Positions 52,877-63,840 of a stretch of 64,000 bases of DNA are shown here, piece after piece (positions within the stretch are counted from its first letter, which is position 1; each line of letters opens with the position of its first letter). The notes beneath the pieces are model-generated. The model saw only the letters and a program-made list of their open reading frames with translations, was not told the origin of the DNA and did not search any database. The position numbers were made by a program, and so were the translations under genes. Source of the DNA: Adenophora triphylla var. japonica (taxonomy: Eukaryota > Streptophyta > Magnoliopsida > Asterales > Campanulaceae); assembly GCA_022495995.1 (NCBI GenBank), contig JAFEMH010000336.1, positions 62,001-126,000 of the forward strand, in the 5' to 3' direction.

Positions 52877-54900
52877 ATGAATCCTCCAGATTGGGTGGAT
52901 GATGTAATTTCCATGATGAATTGCCCGGATTATCAGTCATTGGGTTCATACACTGGCGGCATGGGTGACCTTCATGGTTATGGTGGAGGAGTAGGGGCTA
53001 GTGGTCATGGTGCTGGGGGAAGCCACGGCTCTGGCAGTTTTAGGGGTGATTTGGGTGGTGGTTTTGGTGGTGGTTTTGGTGGTTATGGAGGTGGCAGTGG
53101 TGGCGGTTATGGTGGAGCTGGCGGCGGCAGCCATGGTGGTGATGGCGGCGGTTATGGCGGCAACGGTGGTGGCGGCCATGGTGGTGATGGCGGGAATGGT
53201 GGTGGTGATGATGATGAAGAGGAGGTGGATGTTGATGCCGGGGATAGTGATCGGAGTGATGCCGGCGGGAATGCCGAGGCTAGGAGGCGGCGAAGCCGCG
53301 TAACTATCGGCCCTCGAGACTGTTCTTTTTACTGCACAACCAGGCGGACTTTTATGCGGGCCTGAATTTTCATGGGTCCACTGGTCTCCGATCCCGCGTC
53401 GGGATGAAGGTACAATTTATTTAACAACAATAATTGAAGATATGTGCAAATTATTTTTATTTAAAATGCGAGTAATAACACATACCTGTGCTGTGTTTAC
53501 CTGCAGATGAAGAAGATGAAGGGACGTAGTTCCCTTAAGGCGATTGGTGAGTTGTGGGCGTTGTTGCCGGCCGGTGAGGGTGGTCCTCGCGAGATGGTGT
53601 GGAATTTGGGTTTGGGCCCCTTTTTTGACATGGTTGCACCGACGGGTCGACCCTAAGTGTAATGCGGTGGTGAAGGTGTGTCGTGAGTTCTGGTGGGACA
53701 CGACACATACTTTCCATCTGAGTTGGGGTGAGGCTACGATCACTCCTACTGATTTTGCCGTCCTCACCGGGTTGAGGTTTACGGATGTAGTGTTGCCCTT
53801 CGACGAGTCTTTACATTCTGACAAGGCTCGTCGATTCACTGCTTGGTGCTAGCGTCGGCCCGAGCAGAATTTCGGTGTTGACGCTGGGAAGCTGTACAGC
53901 TCGTGGAGACCGCCATTGATCGATACAGAGTCTGGTCAAGATGGGATGGACGCACTTGTCCGGGATTCCTCTGGTATGGTTTATCGCCGGCTCTCTTCCC
54001 AACTCGGGCCCTGTGCCGATTCTCTTTATTGGGCGCCTTGTCCGACTTGGACTTAGTGCGGCATATTTCTTGGGGTGGGGCCGGCTTGGCCGAGCCAGAT
54101 CGGGCCCTCGACACCGTCTCGAGGTCCAACACCTCTTCTTTCGATGCTTTCCACTTTGTGGCCGGAGGTATGCGGCTCTTGTCACTTTCATTACCCTTTA
54201 CTTGTCATTTGTTTTTTCCGTCCTAACTATCTCGCTTTTTCGTCTTTTGCAGTGCTCGGGTTTACGAGATCTTCGGCATTGCGCCGTTCACCCTACTGGG
54301 ACCGCACTCGGGATGTGCCCGTCCCGCGGTACCGGAGGAAGGAGAACCGGGTTGAGGGATATCCGAAGACAGCTCGGGAATCCGATTTGAGGGCCGTGGT
54401 TTGATGGTCCCAAGAGACCCGAGCTTTTACTTTTCCCTCGACCCCGAGGCTTCGAGGCCGCGGGTGCCGTTCGAGACGTTACGCTTCCCGCCGACCGCCG
54501 GTTGGATTGCTTGCCGACGAGATGTATCCGGGCGAGCGAGTGTCGAGACAAAGATCATTCTTGGGCTCCTCTTTATGCGCCACAAAGATCCTCCCAAGAA
54601 TATGTGGTATCCTGACCGCCGCCGAGGAGGATGGAGTATCTATATGGGGTCCCCGCTCATCATTTCCGCCTTGACATGCCATACGTAGATTTCGTAGCTC
54701 TTTATCTCGAGGTCACCACAGTGGTGCGACGGGCCGCCGCGGAGGCTCAGCCGCTGCATGGGGGAGCAGATCCGGTTATTCCCGAGCGTATGGCCGCTCC
54801 ACCTCCCGAGATAGTAGATATGCCTCCCTTTCCCGACCACTTCTATGTGCACATGGCCGACGGGAGGTGCGAGTAGACTTGACACCCACAGAGGCCGACG
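52877..54900 (+). pseudogene. Antisense accessory gene 1 of Tat-2: glycine-rich N-terminus plus plant-mobile-domain-like region
   Basis: ATG 52877 opens a frame of 163 codons. It starts MNPPDWVDDVISMM, then is dominated by Gly with Ser/His (GGYGGGSGGGYGG type), then acidic (DDDEEEVDVDAGD), then basic. A GT donor at 53410 and acceptor TTACCTGCAG (53506) suggest an intron. The next exon (MKKMKGRSSLKAIGELWALLP...) leads, after a one-base shift, to RRVDPKCNAVVKVCREFWWD, THTFHLSWGEATITPTDFAV and LTGL, which match the plant mobile domain (PF10536; MAIN-like proteins). Another intron (54168-54252) and further domain sequence follow (FETLRFPPTAGWIACRRDVS). Shifts and a TAG at 53850 break this copy. 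Cellular PMD proteins act in genome silencing; the role in transposons is unknown. Confidence 0.65.
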
Positions 54901-55545
54901 AGGTTGGGGTGATCATCTTCCTCCCTGGCGCCGGCGGGGTATGCCTTTATCTTTCCTATTTATATACCGGTACTTTATACTTTAGCCGTGATGTAACTCT
55001 CGCCCTTTGATTTTTCAGTCACTCTGGGAGTCTTATGTGCGGTCATGAGGCACGAATGTACCGACCCGTCTGTTGAGGAGTGCCGTGGCGGCGCTTTCTT
55101 GCCAATCTCTGAGGCTCGGTAGATGTGGACCCGGCACAGGGAGACAAATGATTCCTGTGGTGATGGTGGCTCGACATCCGGATTTTCTCGCGGACGTGCC
55201 TCGACTTCCCGTAGGGTCATTAGGGCTTTTATATATTTTTTATGTAGTACCTGTTAGGAAAAAGTAGGAGCAGACTCTAGATTTTATGCTGACTCACTGT
55301 ATGCATCTAATCTATGTACTATTTTATGGATTAAATATAAAAGTTAATCTTTTATGTACATTTCTATTTTTGGACTTTATCTATTTTTGTACACTGCATT
55401 GGACAAAATGAGGACAAAAATAAAATAAAATAAAGTAAAGTAAAAAAATTGAAAAAAGAAAACAATAGTAATAAAGAAATAAAATAAAAGAACTAAAGGT
55501 GGGGCCTTGAACTCGCTGCAGCAGCTTTTTTGAAGTTGGGGGATT
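54901..55545 (+). other. End of antisense gene 1 and spacer
   Basis: Short GC-rich frames continue to about 55267 (for example RMSAVAALSCQS-type reading) without a recognised domain. After that come AT-rich sequence and an (AAAATAAA)-like run at 55410-55490. Confidence 0.4.
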
Positions 55546-55727
55546 AAAGGGTCGATCGGCCCAAAATTAAAGGTCCGATCGGCCCAAAATTAAAGGTCCG
55601 ATCGGCCTTTCACTATAAAGGCGGCGGTTGGTCTTCCTGGAAGGGGCCGATCGGCCCTCCAATCCCTGCACGGATTCCCTTACTGTCCTTTTCCTGCCCG
55701 GATTTTGATACCCAAAACCTATAAATA
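55546..55727 (+). promoter_or_regulatory. Promoter of antisense gene 2: four GGCCGATCGG motifs and a TATA box
   Basis: Copies at about 55549, 55571, 55593 and 55643 lie directly upstream of TATAAATAA (55720). The candidate ATG is at 55825, about 105 bp beyond the TATA box. The layout repeats the U3 of the Tat-2 LTR (50926-51048) in the opposite orientation. Confidence 0.6.
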
Positions 55728-55824
55728 ATTCCCTTTGTCAGCCAATATAAGACATGACTTTTTTTTCCTTTCGTACTGTTCTGCCCTCTTCTTGCTGTTG
55801 CTTTTTCTTTTGTTCAGGGCAGCC

Positions 55825-57206
55825 ATGAATTCTCATCCCTCCGTCTTGATGGAAAAACAAAACAATTTTGAGAGTGATTTGACCGTTTGGGTATCCAAGG
55901 TACCTCGTTCTGCTCGCCACGCTTTTGATAAACGCTTTGGGGTGAAGTGTGTTTGGTCCCTTTTGCCCATGCATCCCAATTGGAATCTTTTACATGCTGC
56001 TGCTGCTTTTTGGGATGAATCCAATCATGTTTTCAACTTCTCTTACAACGAGATTACACCCACCTACGAGGATTTTCTTGCTTTGTGTGGAGGGGATGAT
56101 GTTAGTTTGATAGCGGTTCCACAGGATAGAGTTCCGTTGGTGACAAGGGTGGCCAAATTTCTCGCACCCGCCACACCGTGGCTAGAGGTTTGGTTGAAGG
56201 TGTAGACATAGATATCCGTCGTGATTTGCCTGGAGATTTGCCTACGGTGATGACTTCGACTCGCATTTTGCCTTCGATTGCCCGGCTCTCTCGCTTATTT
56301 TCTAAGGTTCTCGTTTTCTCCTTATGTGGTGTAGCTACCAGGGATGCTTGGATATGGTTGATCGTGCCCGTTCGGGAGGAGCATTATTCCGGTTCTCTTG
56401 GGCGAGACGCTTCACGGTATATCACGTATAGCTAGGGGTGCTCCGCTCATGACTAGGGGCAAGGCCAAATTACCGACCACGTGGCTCGAGGACCGACTTT
56501 TGTTCTAGAGATTCCCTTCGAGTGCTAGGCCTTGGTTTCATGGTTGTAGAAGGAAGATTGATCCGCTTTCCAACTTGTCGAACGGGAGTGGAAGATGTAT
56601 TTGGCGGAGGTGGGTACCGATAGATTCATCGCGAATACAAGATTGGGGCCTTTCTTTCATTCGGAGCCTTCACCTTGGGCAATGCCCGATTCGTGGTACC
56701 AGCCTGAGACTACCACCTTTATTATGCAGAGCGGGTACTTCGGCAATATGGCATGGAGCAGTCCGTCCTTCCACTTGGGGCACTTCGAGTTTGATGATTC
56801 TCGCCAAAGTTCTTCCAATGGACGTTGGTGTTTCAGCTTTGATGGTGAGCTTATGGAGTTCTCATGGGATGCCACGAGTCTATCTTGCGCAGCGGACCCT
56901 TAGCACTCATTTGTCGCATGCTTATTTGACATGGTATGAAGAGAATTTGGGACCGATGAGGGAGACTTTGTATGACTTGAGGCGGAGATTGGTCCCTAAC
57001 ATATCTTCGAGCCGTTTTTCGTAGACAAGGAGGCTTTGGGGATTTCTCTAGACACAGTGGAGGAGAGTCCTCCTAAGAGGATGGAGCGGAAGTTGAAGGG
57101 TAAGGCGATCGAGGAGGTTCCCCCATTGAAGAAGAAGTATTTGCCTTATTTTAAGAGAGAGAGTAAGAAGAAACCGACTCGACGAGCTGCCAAGAAGAAA
57201 GACTGA
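55825..57206 (+). pseudogene. Antisense accessory gene 2 of Tat-2: plant-mobile-domain-like protein with basic C-terminus
   Basis: ATG 55825, MNSHPSVLMEKQNNFESDL. Then KVPRSARHAFDKRFG, LLHAAAAFWDESNHVFNF and YNEITPTYEDFLALCGGDD, the arrangement seen at the start of plant-mobile-domain/aminotransferase-like proteins, where a predicted AAIxFWDP-type helix is followed by EITPTxEE. The first frame stops at 56205; shifted frames continue (WHGAVRPSTWGTSSLMILAKV; FYEE-like HAYLTWYEENLGPM) to a strongly basic tail (KKKYLPYFKRESKKKPTRR) ending TGA at 57206, a likely nuclear-localisation signal. Two related antisense genes in one element suggest a duplication or a split of one larger gene. Confidence 0.6.
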
Positions 57207-57719
57207 GATGAGGGGCCTAGTGCCAAGGAGTAGACCTTATATGCCCGAGTATCCACCCACGCCATATGCAGACACATTAGTTATTTATTTTGTCTTTTAA
57301 ATTTTTTTTTTTAGTTTCTTTGCAAGTTACTTAGTCAATAGTTTAGTCGAGCTTAGACTCATCAAATAAGTGTAATCATGCATTGATTGTGGGAACGAAA
57401 AAAAGTTTATTGCAGATTGGATTTTTATTTATTTTTTGGACCGCGCCGATTAAGGCTGCCTACGTTCCCCTTTACAATGAGAACCAAGGGGCTCAGGTCG
57501 TCGTAGTTCATTTTCATCAAGCTACTGTTTTTAGGAAGGGAAGATAGAAGCGGGACAATTTTTATTTTATTTTTGCTCTAACTTTTGCCTAGACCGCCCT
57601 TTACGGGTTTTCAATCTAGCGAGCTTTGAACGCACCCTTTCTTTTGTTGCTAGACCGCCCTTTGCGGGTTTTCAATCTAGCGGGCTTCTTTTTGCGTTTT
57701 TTTTTTTTTTTTTTTTTTA

Positions 57720-57755
<36 letters not shown>

Positions 57756-57823
57756 TTAGAAAGGGAGGAAGAGCTTAATCATAGTAGCGTCCGAGCTTGC
57801 CGAGGTTGGTGGGCTCCTTGAAT
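57207..57823. other. Spacer between the antisense gene and pol: conserved block, tandem pair and T runs
   Basis: It contains the second copy of the CTGCCTACGT...GTCGTAGTTC block (57446-57507), two copies of CTAGACCGCCCTTTGCGGG(T) about 65 bp apart (57592 and 57652), and long T runs (57697-57718, 57721-57753) that are low-confidence for exact length. No gene. Confidence 0.6.
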
Positions 57824-58836
57824 TCATTGCCATCCAAATCTCGCCATCTTAACCGCTCCACCCGAAAATATCTTCTTGATCACATACGGGCCGGTCCATG
57901 TAGGGGCCCACTTCCCTAGAGGATTGAACTTGTTGGGAAGTTGCCGCTTCAAAACCAAATCTCCTTCCTTAATGTCTAAGGGCCGCACCTTTTGTTGAAA
58001 GCCCTCGTCGTCCGTCTCTCGATAGGCTCGGATGTGTTCCATGGCTTTGAGTCCGCGCTCGTCAAGTGTGGCCAACCGATCATATCGACTTCGGAGCCAT
58101 TCAACTTCGCTACTTGATTCTCTAATAAAATTCTCAAAGACGGGACTTCCAACTCAACCGGAGTACCGCTCCATCCCATATGTCGAGCAAAAGGAGTTTC
58201 GCTCGTAGCCGTACGAACGGAAGTTCTATATCCCCAAAGTGCCAATGGTAGTTTCTCGCCGCCCCTACCTCGAATTGTCCGTCTTTCGATTATCTCGCTC
58301 AATCGTTTTATTAGCCGCTTCGATCGCTCCGTTGGTCTCGAGGCCTATAAGTGGGAAGACTTGTGCCGGTGATCTTGAACTCGCCGCACCGTCACAATCT
58401 CCGCCGAAGTGGGACCCGTTGTCCGAGATAACCTCATTTGGTACTCCATATCTCGCACATGATGTCCTCCTTAATGAACCGCGCCACCTTTTTGGAAGTC
58501 AACACCTTGTAAGATTTTTGCCTCGATCCACTTGGTGAAGTAATCCACCGCTACTAGTACAAAACAATGCCCATTGCTTCCCTACGGTGTAATCTTGCCA
58601 ATCACATCAATCCCCCATGTCGCAAATGGCCAAGGGGTTACCATGCCGTACAACTCGTGAGGGGGTACATGGTTCAAATTGGAACACATTTGGCATTTGG
58701 GACATTTCCGCACAAACCGGATGCGCCGGCTTCTATAGTGACCCAATAATAACCCAACCGTGTGATTTTCTCGTCTCAACATTCTAGCATTCATGTGTGG
58801 ACCGCACAAACCGTCGTGTACTTCTTCCATGATCAC
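57824..58836 (-). pseudogene. Tat-2 integrase (frameshifted)
   Basis: On the minus strand: the zinc-binding part (HDGLCGPHMNARMLRRE, CPKCQMCSNLNHVPP), then the first catalytic Asp in WPFATWGIDVIGKI, then after shifts LPLALWGYRTSVRTATSETPFA and the C-terminal domain LDIKEGDLVLKRQLPNKFNPLGKWAPTWTGPYVI, which is the usual GPY/F module. The linking strand with the second Asp and Glu is out of frame. It inserts cDNA into host DNA when intact. Confidence 0.8.
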
Positions 58837-59099
58837 TTCGCTCTTTTGCGTCTACACAGAGTAACAGGAGACCATCGTAGTGTCTTTTGTACAACATATC
58901 ATCTAGTAGAACAAACCGTCCGCCAATCGCTTCAATGCCCGCAAACTTTTGGCTTTTACATCTCCTAGAAAAGACACATTACCCTTCTTGAGATACTCAT
59001 AAATCTGCGCGTACCACGGATCCTTATTCTCCTCGATGTCGCCTTGAATCTCGCAACAAGAGGCTTCGTAGCGCAAGCGGGATTCTCTCTTCGGCCAAC

Positions 59100-59420
59100 T
59101 CGAATGGTTTTACGTACATTCCGTGAGGGATCTCGACCAAAGAAGCCAGCCAGAAGCTAAAGCGTCGGCAAATCTATTTCGTCTCTCGGCGTATAATGGA
59201 ATGTCACTTCCTTGAATTGCTTGACAAGCTCTTCCATATGAGTCCGACATCGTTGCAAGTAGGGATCAACGGTCTTCCACTTCTTAGACGTCCGATTGAT
59301 AATTAAAGCCGAGTCTCCATATACCTCCAACTCCTTTACATTACGCTCCAAGGTCGCTTCTAAACCGGCTATGCATGCCTCGTATTCACCGCGTTATTGG
59401 TGGTTGTAAAATTCACTTGA
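59100..59420 (-). pseudogene. Second (Tat-type) RNase H of Tat-2
   Basis: The fragment ELEVYGDSALIINRTSKKWKT, YLQRCRTHMEELVKQFKEV and FHYTPRDEI corresponds to the extra RNase H module between the RT-linked RNase H and integrase in Tat elements (the GDSALI...TRxN type motif). Frameshifts on both sides limit it to about 65 clean codons. Confidence 0.65.
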
Positions 59421-59739
59421 TGGCGATGGGGGTGTGCTCATCTTTGGGATCGACCAAAAGGATTCCTACTCCGCCGCCCTCTTGTTCGCGGCTCCATCAA
59501 AGAATAGTTGCCATCTCTCTTCCGTATCAATGTTAAAAATTCCCTCGTCTCGGAAATTCCGGTTCAAGCCCCCGTTCTTCGTACTTGGAAATTTCGCTAA
59601 ATGATCTCGCCATGGCTCTCCCTTTAATCGCTTTTCGGCACATAGGTGATATCGAATTCCTTAAATACCGACCACTTGGCTAATCTCATGGACAGAGAAG
59701 GTTTGTCAAACAAATACTTAATTGGATCCATCTTCGACA

Positions 59740-60860
59740 CTAGCAGTAATCGGGTGTGCCGACAAGTAATGCTTCGAGCTTATTAACCACCCAAACTAGC
59801 CCTAAGTGTGTCTTTTCCAATGCCGAGTAATTTAGCTCACTCCCTTGCAACTTTCGACTAACAAAATAAACGGCGTTCTCCACCCGAGAGTCCTTGGCTT
59901 CTTGTGCCAAAGATAGCCCCAACGGCCGTATCGCCATCGTTAGGTACAATAGCAACGGTTTCTCCGAATGTGGGGGCGAAGGATAAGGGATTGACCAAGT
60001 ATCTCTTGATTTCCTCAAAGGCTTCTTGACACTTCCCAAGCCCCAATCTATACTTGCGGTCTTCTTCATCGCCTAAAATTGGTTCACACATAGTGGTCAA
60101 TTGATTAATGAAGCGGCCGATGTATCAGAACCGTCCCACGAATCCCTTAACTTCCTTTCGTGCGTGGTGGCTTCATCTCCATGATGGCTTGAATTTTCCT
60201 CGATCTCGCTTCAATCCTCGTTCGGTGACCATGTAGCCCAGACCTTTCCTCGAATAACTCCAAATGTACACTTGGCAGATTCAGACGCATTGCGTGCTCA
60301 CGCAGCTCGTCGAAGAACTTCCTTAAATCAATAAAGTGCCGACCTTCCGACCCCTTGGAATGAATGATCATATCGTCGACATACACCTCAATCTCCTTGT
60401 GGATCATGTCATGGAATAATGCCGTGACCGCCTCCGGTATGTAGCCCCCGCATTTTTCAATCCGAATGGCATTACAAAGGTAACAAAGCATGTTCCCCAA
60501 GGTGTAGTAAAAGCCGTCTTCTCTTGGTCCGCCTCCGCCATCTTGATCTCGATTATATCCCGCGAAACCATCTACAAAAGACTTGACCTCGTAGTGAGCA
60601 AAGGGCGTCTACTAGCATATCGATATTGGGCAAGTGGGAAGTCGTCCTTCGGCTAGCCTTGTTGAGATCACTAAGTCAACACAAACTCTAACCTTGCCAT
60701 TCGATTTATCGACCGTCACAATATTAGATAGCCACGTCGGATACTCAATAACTCGATAAAGCCTACTCTGAGGAGCTTCTCTATCTCTTCTTTAACTTGT
60801 AGAGACCATTCTCGCTTAATGCGGACGCAATTTCGCTGACAGTGCTTGGCATCCGGTGTC
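59740..60860 (-). pseudogene. Tat-2 reverse transcriptase and linked RNase H
   Basis: In shifted minus frames the RT palm shows the catalytic EVYVDDMIIHSKG (about 60390), preceded by Gly/Ala-rich RT sequence (TALFHDMIHKEI), then the thumb with IEARSRKIQAIMEMKPPRT. The linked RNase H shows FVSRKLQGSELNYSALEKTHLGLVW and VNKLEALLVG. Further upstream (60860-60500), the expected RT fingers appear in pieces. Single-base losses next to conserved codons are the main damage. Confidence 0.8.
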
Positions 60861-60953
60861 GCCGGTATTCTCAGGCTCTACTATCGAGTTATCCAAATGC
60901 ATATCCTTGTATGACCATGCGAACACATCCGAATACTCCTTAAGCAGCCTCAA

Positions 60954-61442
60954 TCAACGCTTCCCTTTCGGCCCCTTCGAAGAAGCTTCCAATCTCGTGT
61001 CTCCTCGGCTCTTCTTCCGTTCCCAAATTAATACATGATAACACCTCATCGGCAGCTGGGCCCGACCTTCCTTTTGATTGATAACTTGCTTAGAAACTTC
61101 TTTTATGTATTCATTGTTTAGTGTGTCCGCTTCTTCTAATGAGTCATTATTAACTAAGTTAATTTGATTAAGTTGAGCATTATTTTTAGTTAATTTATCA
61201 TTAAGAAGATTGGCTATGAGGGGATACTCGTAAAGATCTAGATTTTCATTCATAGCGAAAGGGAAAACAACATTTGCAACTAACTCATAGTCTTCTCGAC
61301 GTGAGGTCATCGACTTGGAAGACGACTCAAACTCAAAAGAAAACACATCGTACTCAAACAAACAGATGACTGAAGAAACAGAGGACTTGGGGGAATCAGG
61401 GGGAGACTCGACAGGAGGAGGCATCAGCCCCAGCTTCTTCAA
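60954..61442 (-). pseudogene. Tat-2 linker between protease and RT
   Basis: A 162-codon minus frame (MKKLGLMPPPVESPPDSPKS, then acidic/Ser-rich, ELVANVVFPFAMNENLDLYEY, NNAQLNQINLVNND). No catalytic domain. Such variable acidic linkers are common between protease and RT in Tat elements. Confidence 0.5.
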
Positions 61443-61689
61443 CCATGTATTCCTTCGTGGCTACGGGTCCGCCAAATACGCACCAATTCTTCAGCCTTTC
61501 CAACCATGGGTGTCACCAACGTCCTTGGATCTCGTATCGTCCGCCCGCTTCCGCCCCAATGATCGCAACCATATCATCTCCTATATTCGTATTCCCCAAA
61601 TGCCGCAACAGTGTTCGACCATCCCACTCTTCTCGCATCCTCCGAAACCGTAATGTCCTCAATCATCGGCTCATCCAAAGATACTCGCC

Positions 61690-62640
61690 CTAGCCGATCG
61701 GCCAACCCATCTTCGGTCTTGATGACGTATCGGCTCGATCGTGACAACCTTGCCTCTCTTCGACGTGGATCCATGAGAACCGTCTTCGCCTTCGACCTAT
61801 CAACTTCGTATCCCCGAAAATTTCGAAACCCTTCTGCAGCTCGCCCGTATGATCAAACCACGGCTCACTAAACTCCATGCAAGAGAATTCTTCACCCTCC
61901 TTGACAAAGTAACCGCTGAGGGAAAGACGGTATGGCCTCATCTCTCGCCGTTGGTAGGCGCCTTCACCCTTTGATGTATTCAATTCTTTCCATCTCGCTT
62001 TATCTTCGGGAGTAAGAACGTAGCCTAGACCCCGGTAGCCGCGGTGATCAATAGCCTCCACTATTTTCGTGGGTCCTTGGAGATGCCCGCCAAGCCCCGC
62101 CCCGGTACAAATCCCATGTTTCTCATCATTCTTATAGCCGGCCGTACTCGTCCGATGTCTTTGTGAGATCTACCGCGCAAACTTGTGCTTGTGCTATTAG
62201 CCGAAACCGCCGAACATAGAACTACCCTCTTCGTGCCGAATCAGGACCGGCTTTCCCCTGCTTGTTCCTTGAGATGTTACCGTATCGCCGTAAATAATCG
62301 TCACTTGATCGCCCGACCGGAATTTCACACATTGATGCAATGAGGAAGGGACTCCATTCATCCGATGCAACCATGGCCTACCCAAAGAAGATGGTGAAGG
62401 TGGAAGGTATGTCTATGACTTGAAACTCAAGAATCATAGTAGTGGTCCCGCAAGTAAGGGGCAACCGATTATTCCCAACACCGACCGGCTAGTAGAATCG
62501 TATCCTCGCACGGAATGAATCGAAGGTCTCAAATCTCGGGACTTAGATCAAGGACGTCCATCATCCCGGAAGGCGTATGTTCACCGCAGAACCGTTGTCT
62601 ATAAAAATACGTGGCAACCTCTTTCCGTTGACTTCAATAG
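61690..62640 (-). pseudogene. Tat-2 protease and following glycine-rich segment
   Basis: Near 62590, the minus-strand reading FIDNGSAVNI has the retropepsin-like D-N-G-S active site used in place of DTGS. Downstream, after several shifts, comes MEAIDHRGYRGLGYVLTPEDKARWKE (62061 onward), like the G-patch-like stretch after protease in Tat elements. Confidence 0.6.
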
Positions 62641-63099
62641 TGATGTGCAAAGTGGTTCATTATGATCCGATCCAAACTCCGGCATGTCCAACTCGAAAAT
62701 GTAATGATATTCCCAAAGTGTATGTTGCCGATCATCTGCGTTACATCTTCTCGGCTTTGTATCGACGGCACCAAAGTCGCAAAGAAGATTCTCGTTCCAA
62801 CATCATCCTACGGGCATACGAGGACGTTAGCAAGGACCATAAGGATATATTGGCTTCGAGTTAGCTTCACTGCGTGAGGATAGGGTCTTCTTTATCGTGG
62901 TTCACTACTTCAGTTTTCGGACCAAACACTTTCTTCGCCCCTTTATCTTCTCGGTTGATACACTTTTCCGGACCTCGTGAGTAGACTAACCCCATTCTTC
63001 TCCATATCGACACTTCGCGTGAATTTCAGCCAACGAGAGAGGTTTAGGACTCTCTTCCACATAACCACCATTTAACGAGGCAACTTCTCTAGACAGCTC

Positions 63100-63840
63100 C
63101 TCAAAAGACAAAGCATATAACAAGAAAATTCTTTATAAATTGAACTCAAATTACAAACCGACACAACCGCCTCACTGTCCGTCACAAATGCACTCGACCG
63201 GATCAGTGAGGTCTTTCTCTACCATAGCAATATCACTACCAACTATCTTACTAGGATTTTCTACCTTCCCTTCAATGATGAGCTTCGCACGCCTCTTTTC
63301 AAAGCAAAACCAAAGATACTCTGAGAGTTTCGGCACGAACAATCCCTTTCTCGACAACAAACTCGAGAATACATCTTCTCGTCGACAGCTGGGCCAAAAG
63401 CATCTTCCATCTCTACCAAACCGATAAAATTACCTTCCACCATGTGGATCCTATTGTTAGGGAGAGGATTTCCCACAACATTTGGAGACTTTGGCTTCTC
63501 CACCTTGCCTTGTCGAATCAAGTCTTGCACTAACCGCTTGAATTGAATGCGCATCGCATTGTGGCCCTCAGACTTGTGGTAATTGCAATATTTGGAAGCA
63601 TCCAAGTCTTCTCGGGTTTACCGGTTCATAATTCTCAAGTGGCTTCGACCAAGCCCTTCTTTACTAGCACTTCAAAACCTTGCCCATCGGCATTCCAAAA
63701 TCATCAAACACATCTCTCTCGCGGTGAACATTGTTATTTCCCCTCATTACAGCCTTGAACATCCAAAGCAAATTCTCCTTGCACATAATTTACTTGCCCC
63801 AGGCTCTTTTCTTTGCTACGGTATCAAGGGAGCTCTATAG
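63100..63840 (-). pseudogene. Tat-2 gag C-terminal part
   Basis: The frame 63605-63261 reads MDASKYCNYHKSEGHNAMRIQFKRLVQDLIRQGKVEKP, the typical Tat gag ending, where YCxYHxxxGHxTxxC is followed by LIRxG. The expected final Cys of the knuckle-like motif is not seen. Further gag sequence continues in other frames to the right edge. Confidence 0.65.

Noticed and set aside
52946..53303. ORFs opposite or overlapping the glycine-rich exon (Ala/Thr-rich and Val/Met-rich)
   Set aside because: They are shadows of the GGN-repeat coding sequence, without independent features.
53811..54132. Minus-strand ORFs opposite the mobile-domain region (Arg/Pro-rich)
   Set aside because: No domain; the plus strand has the PMD motifs and splice sites.
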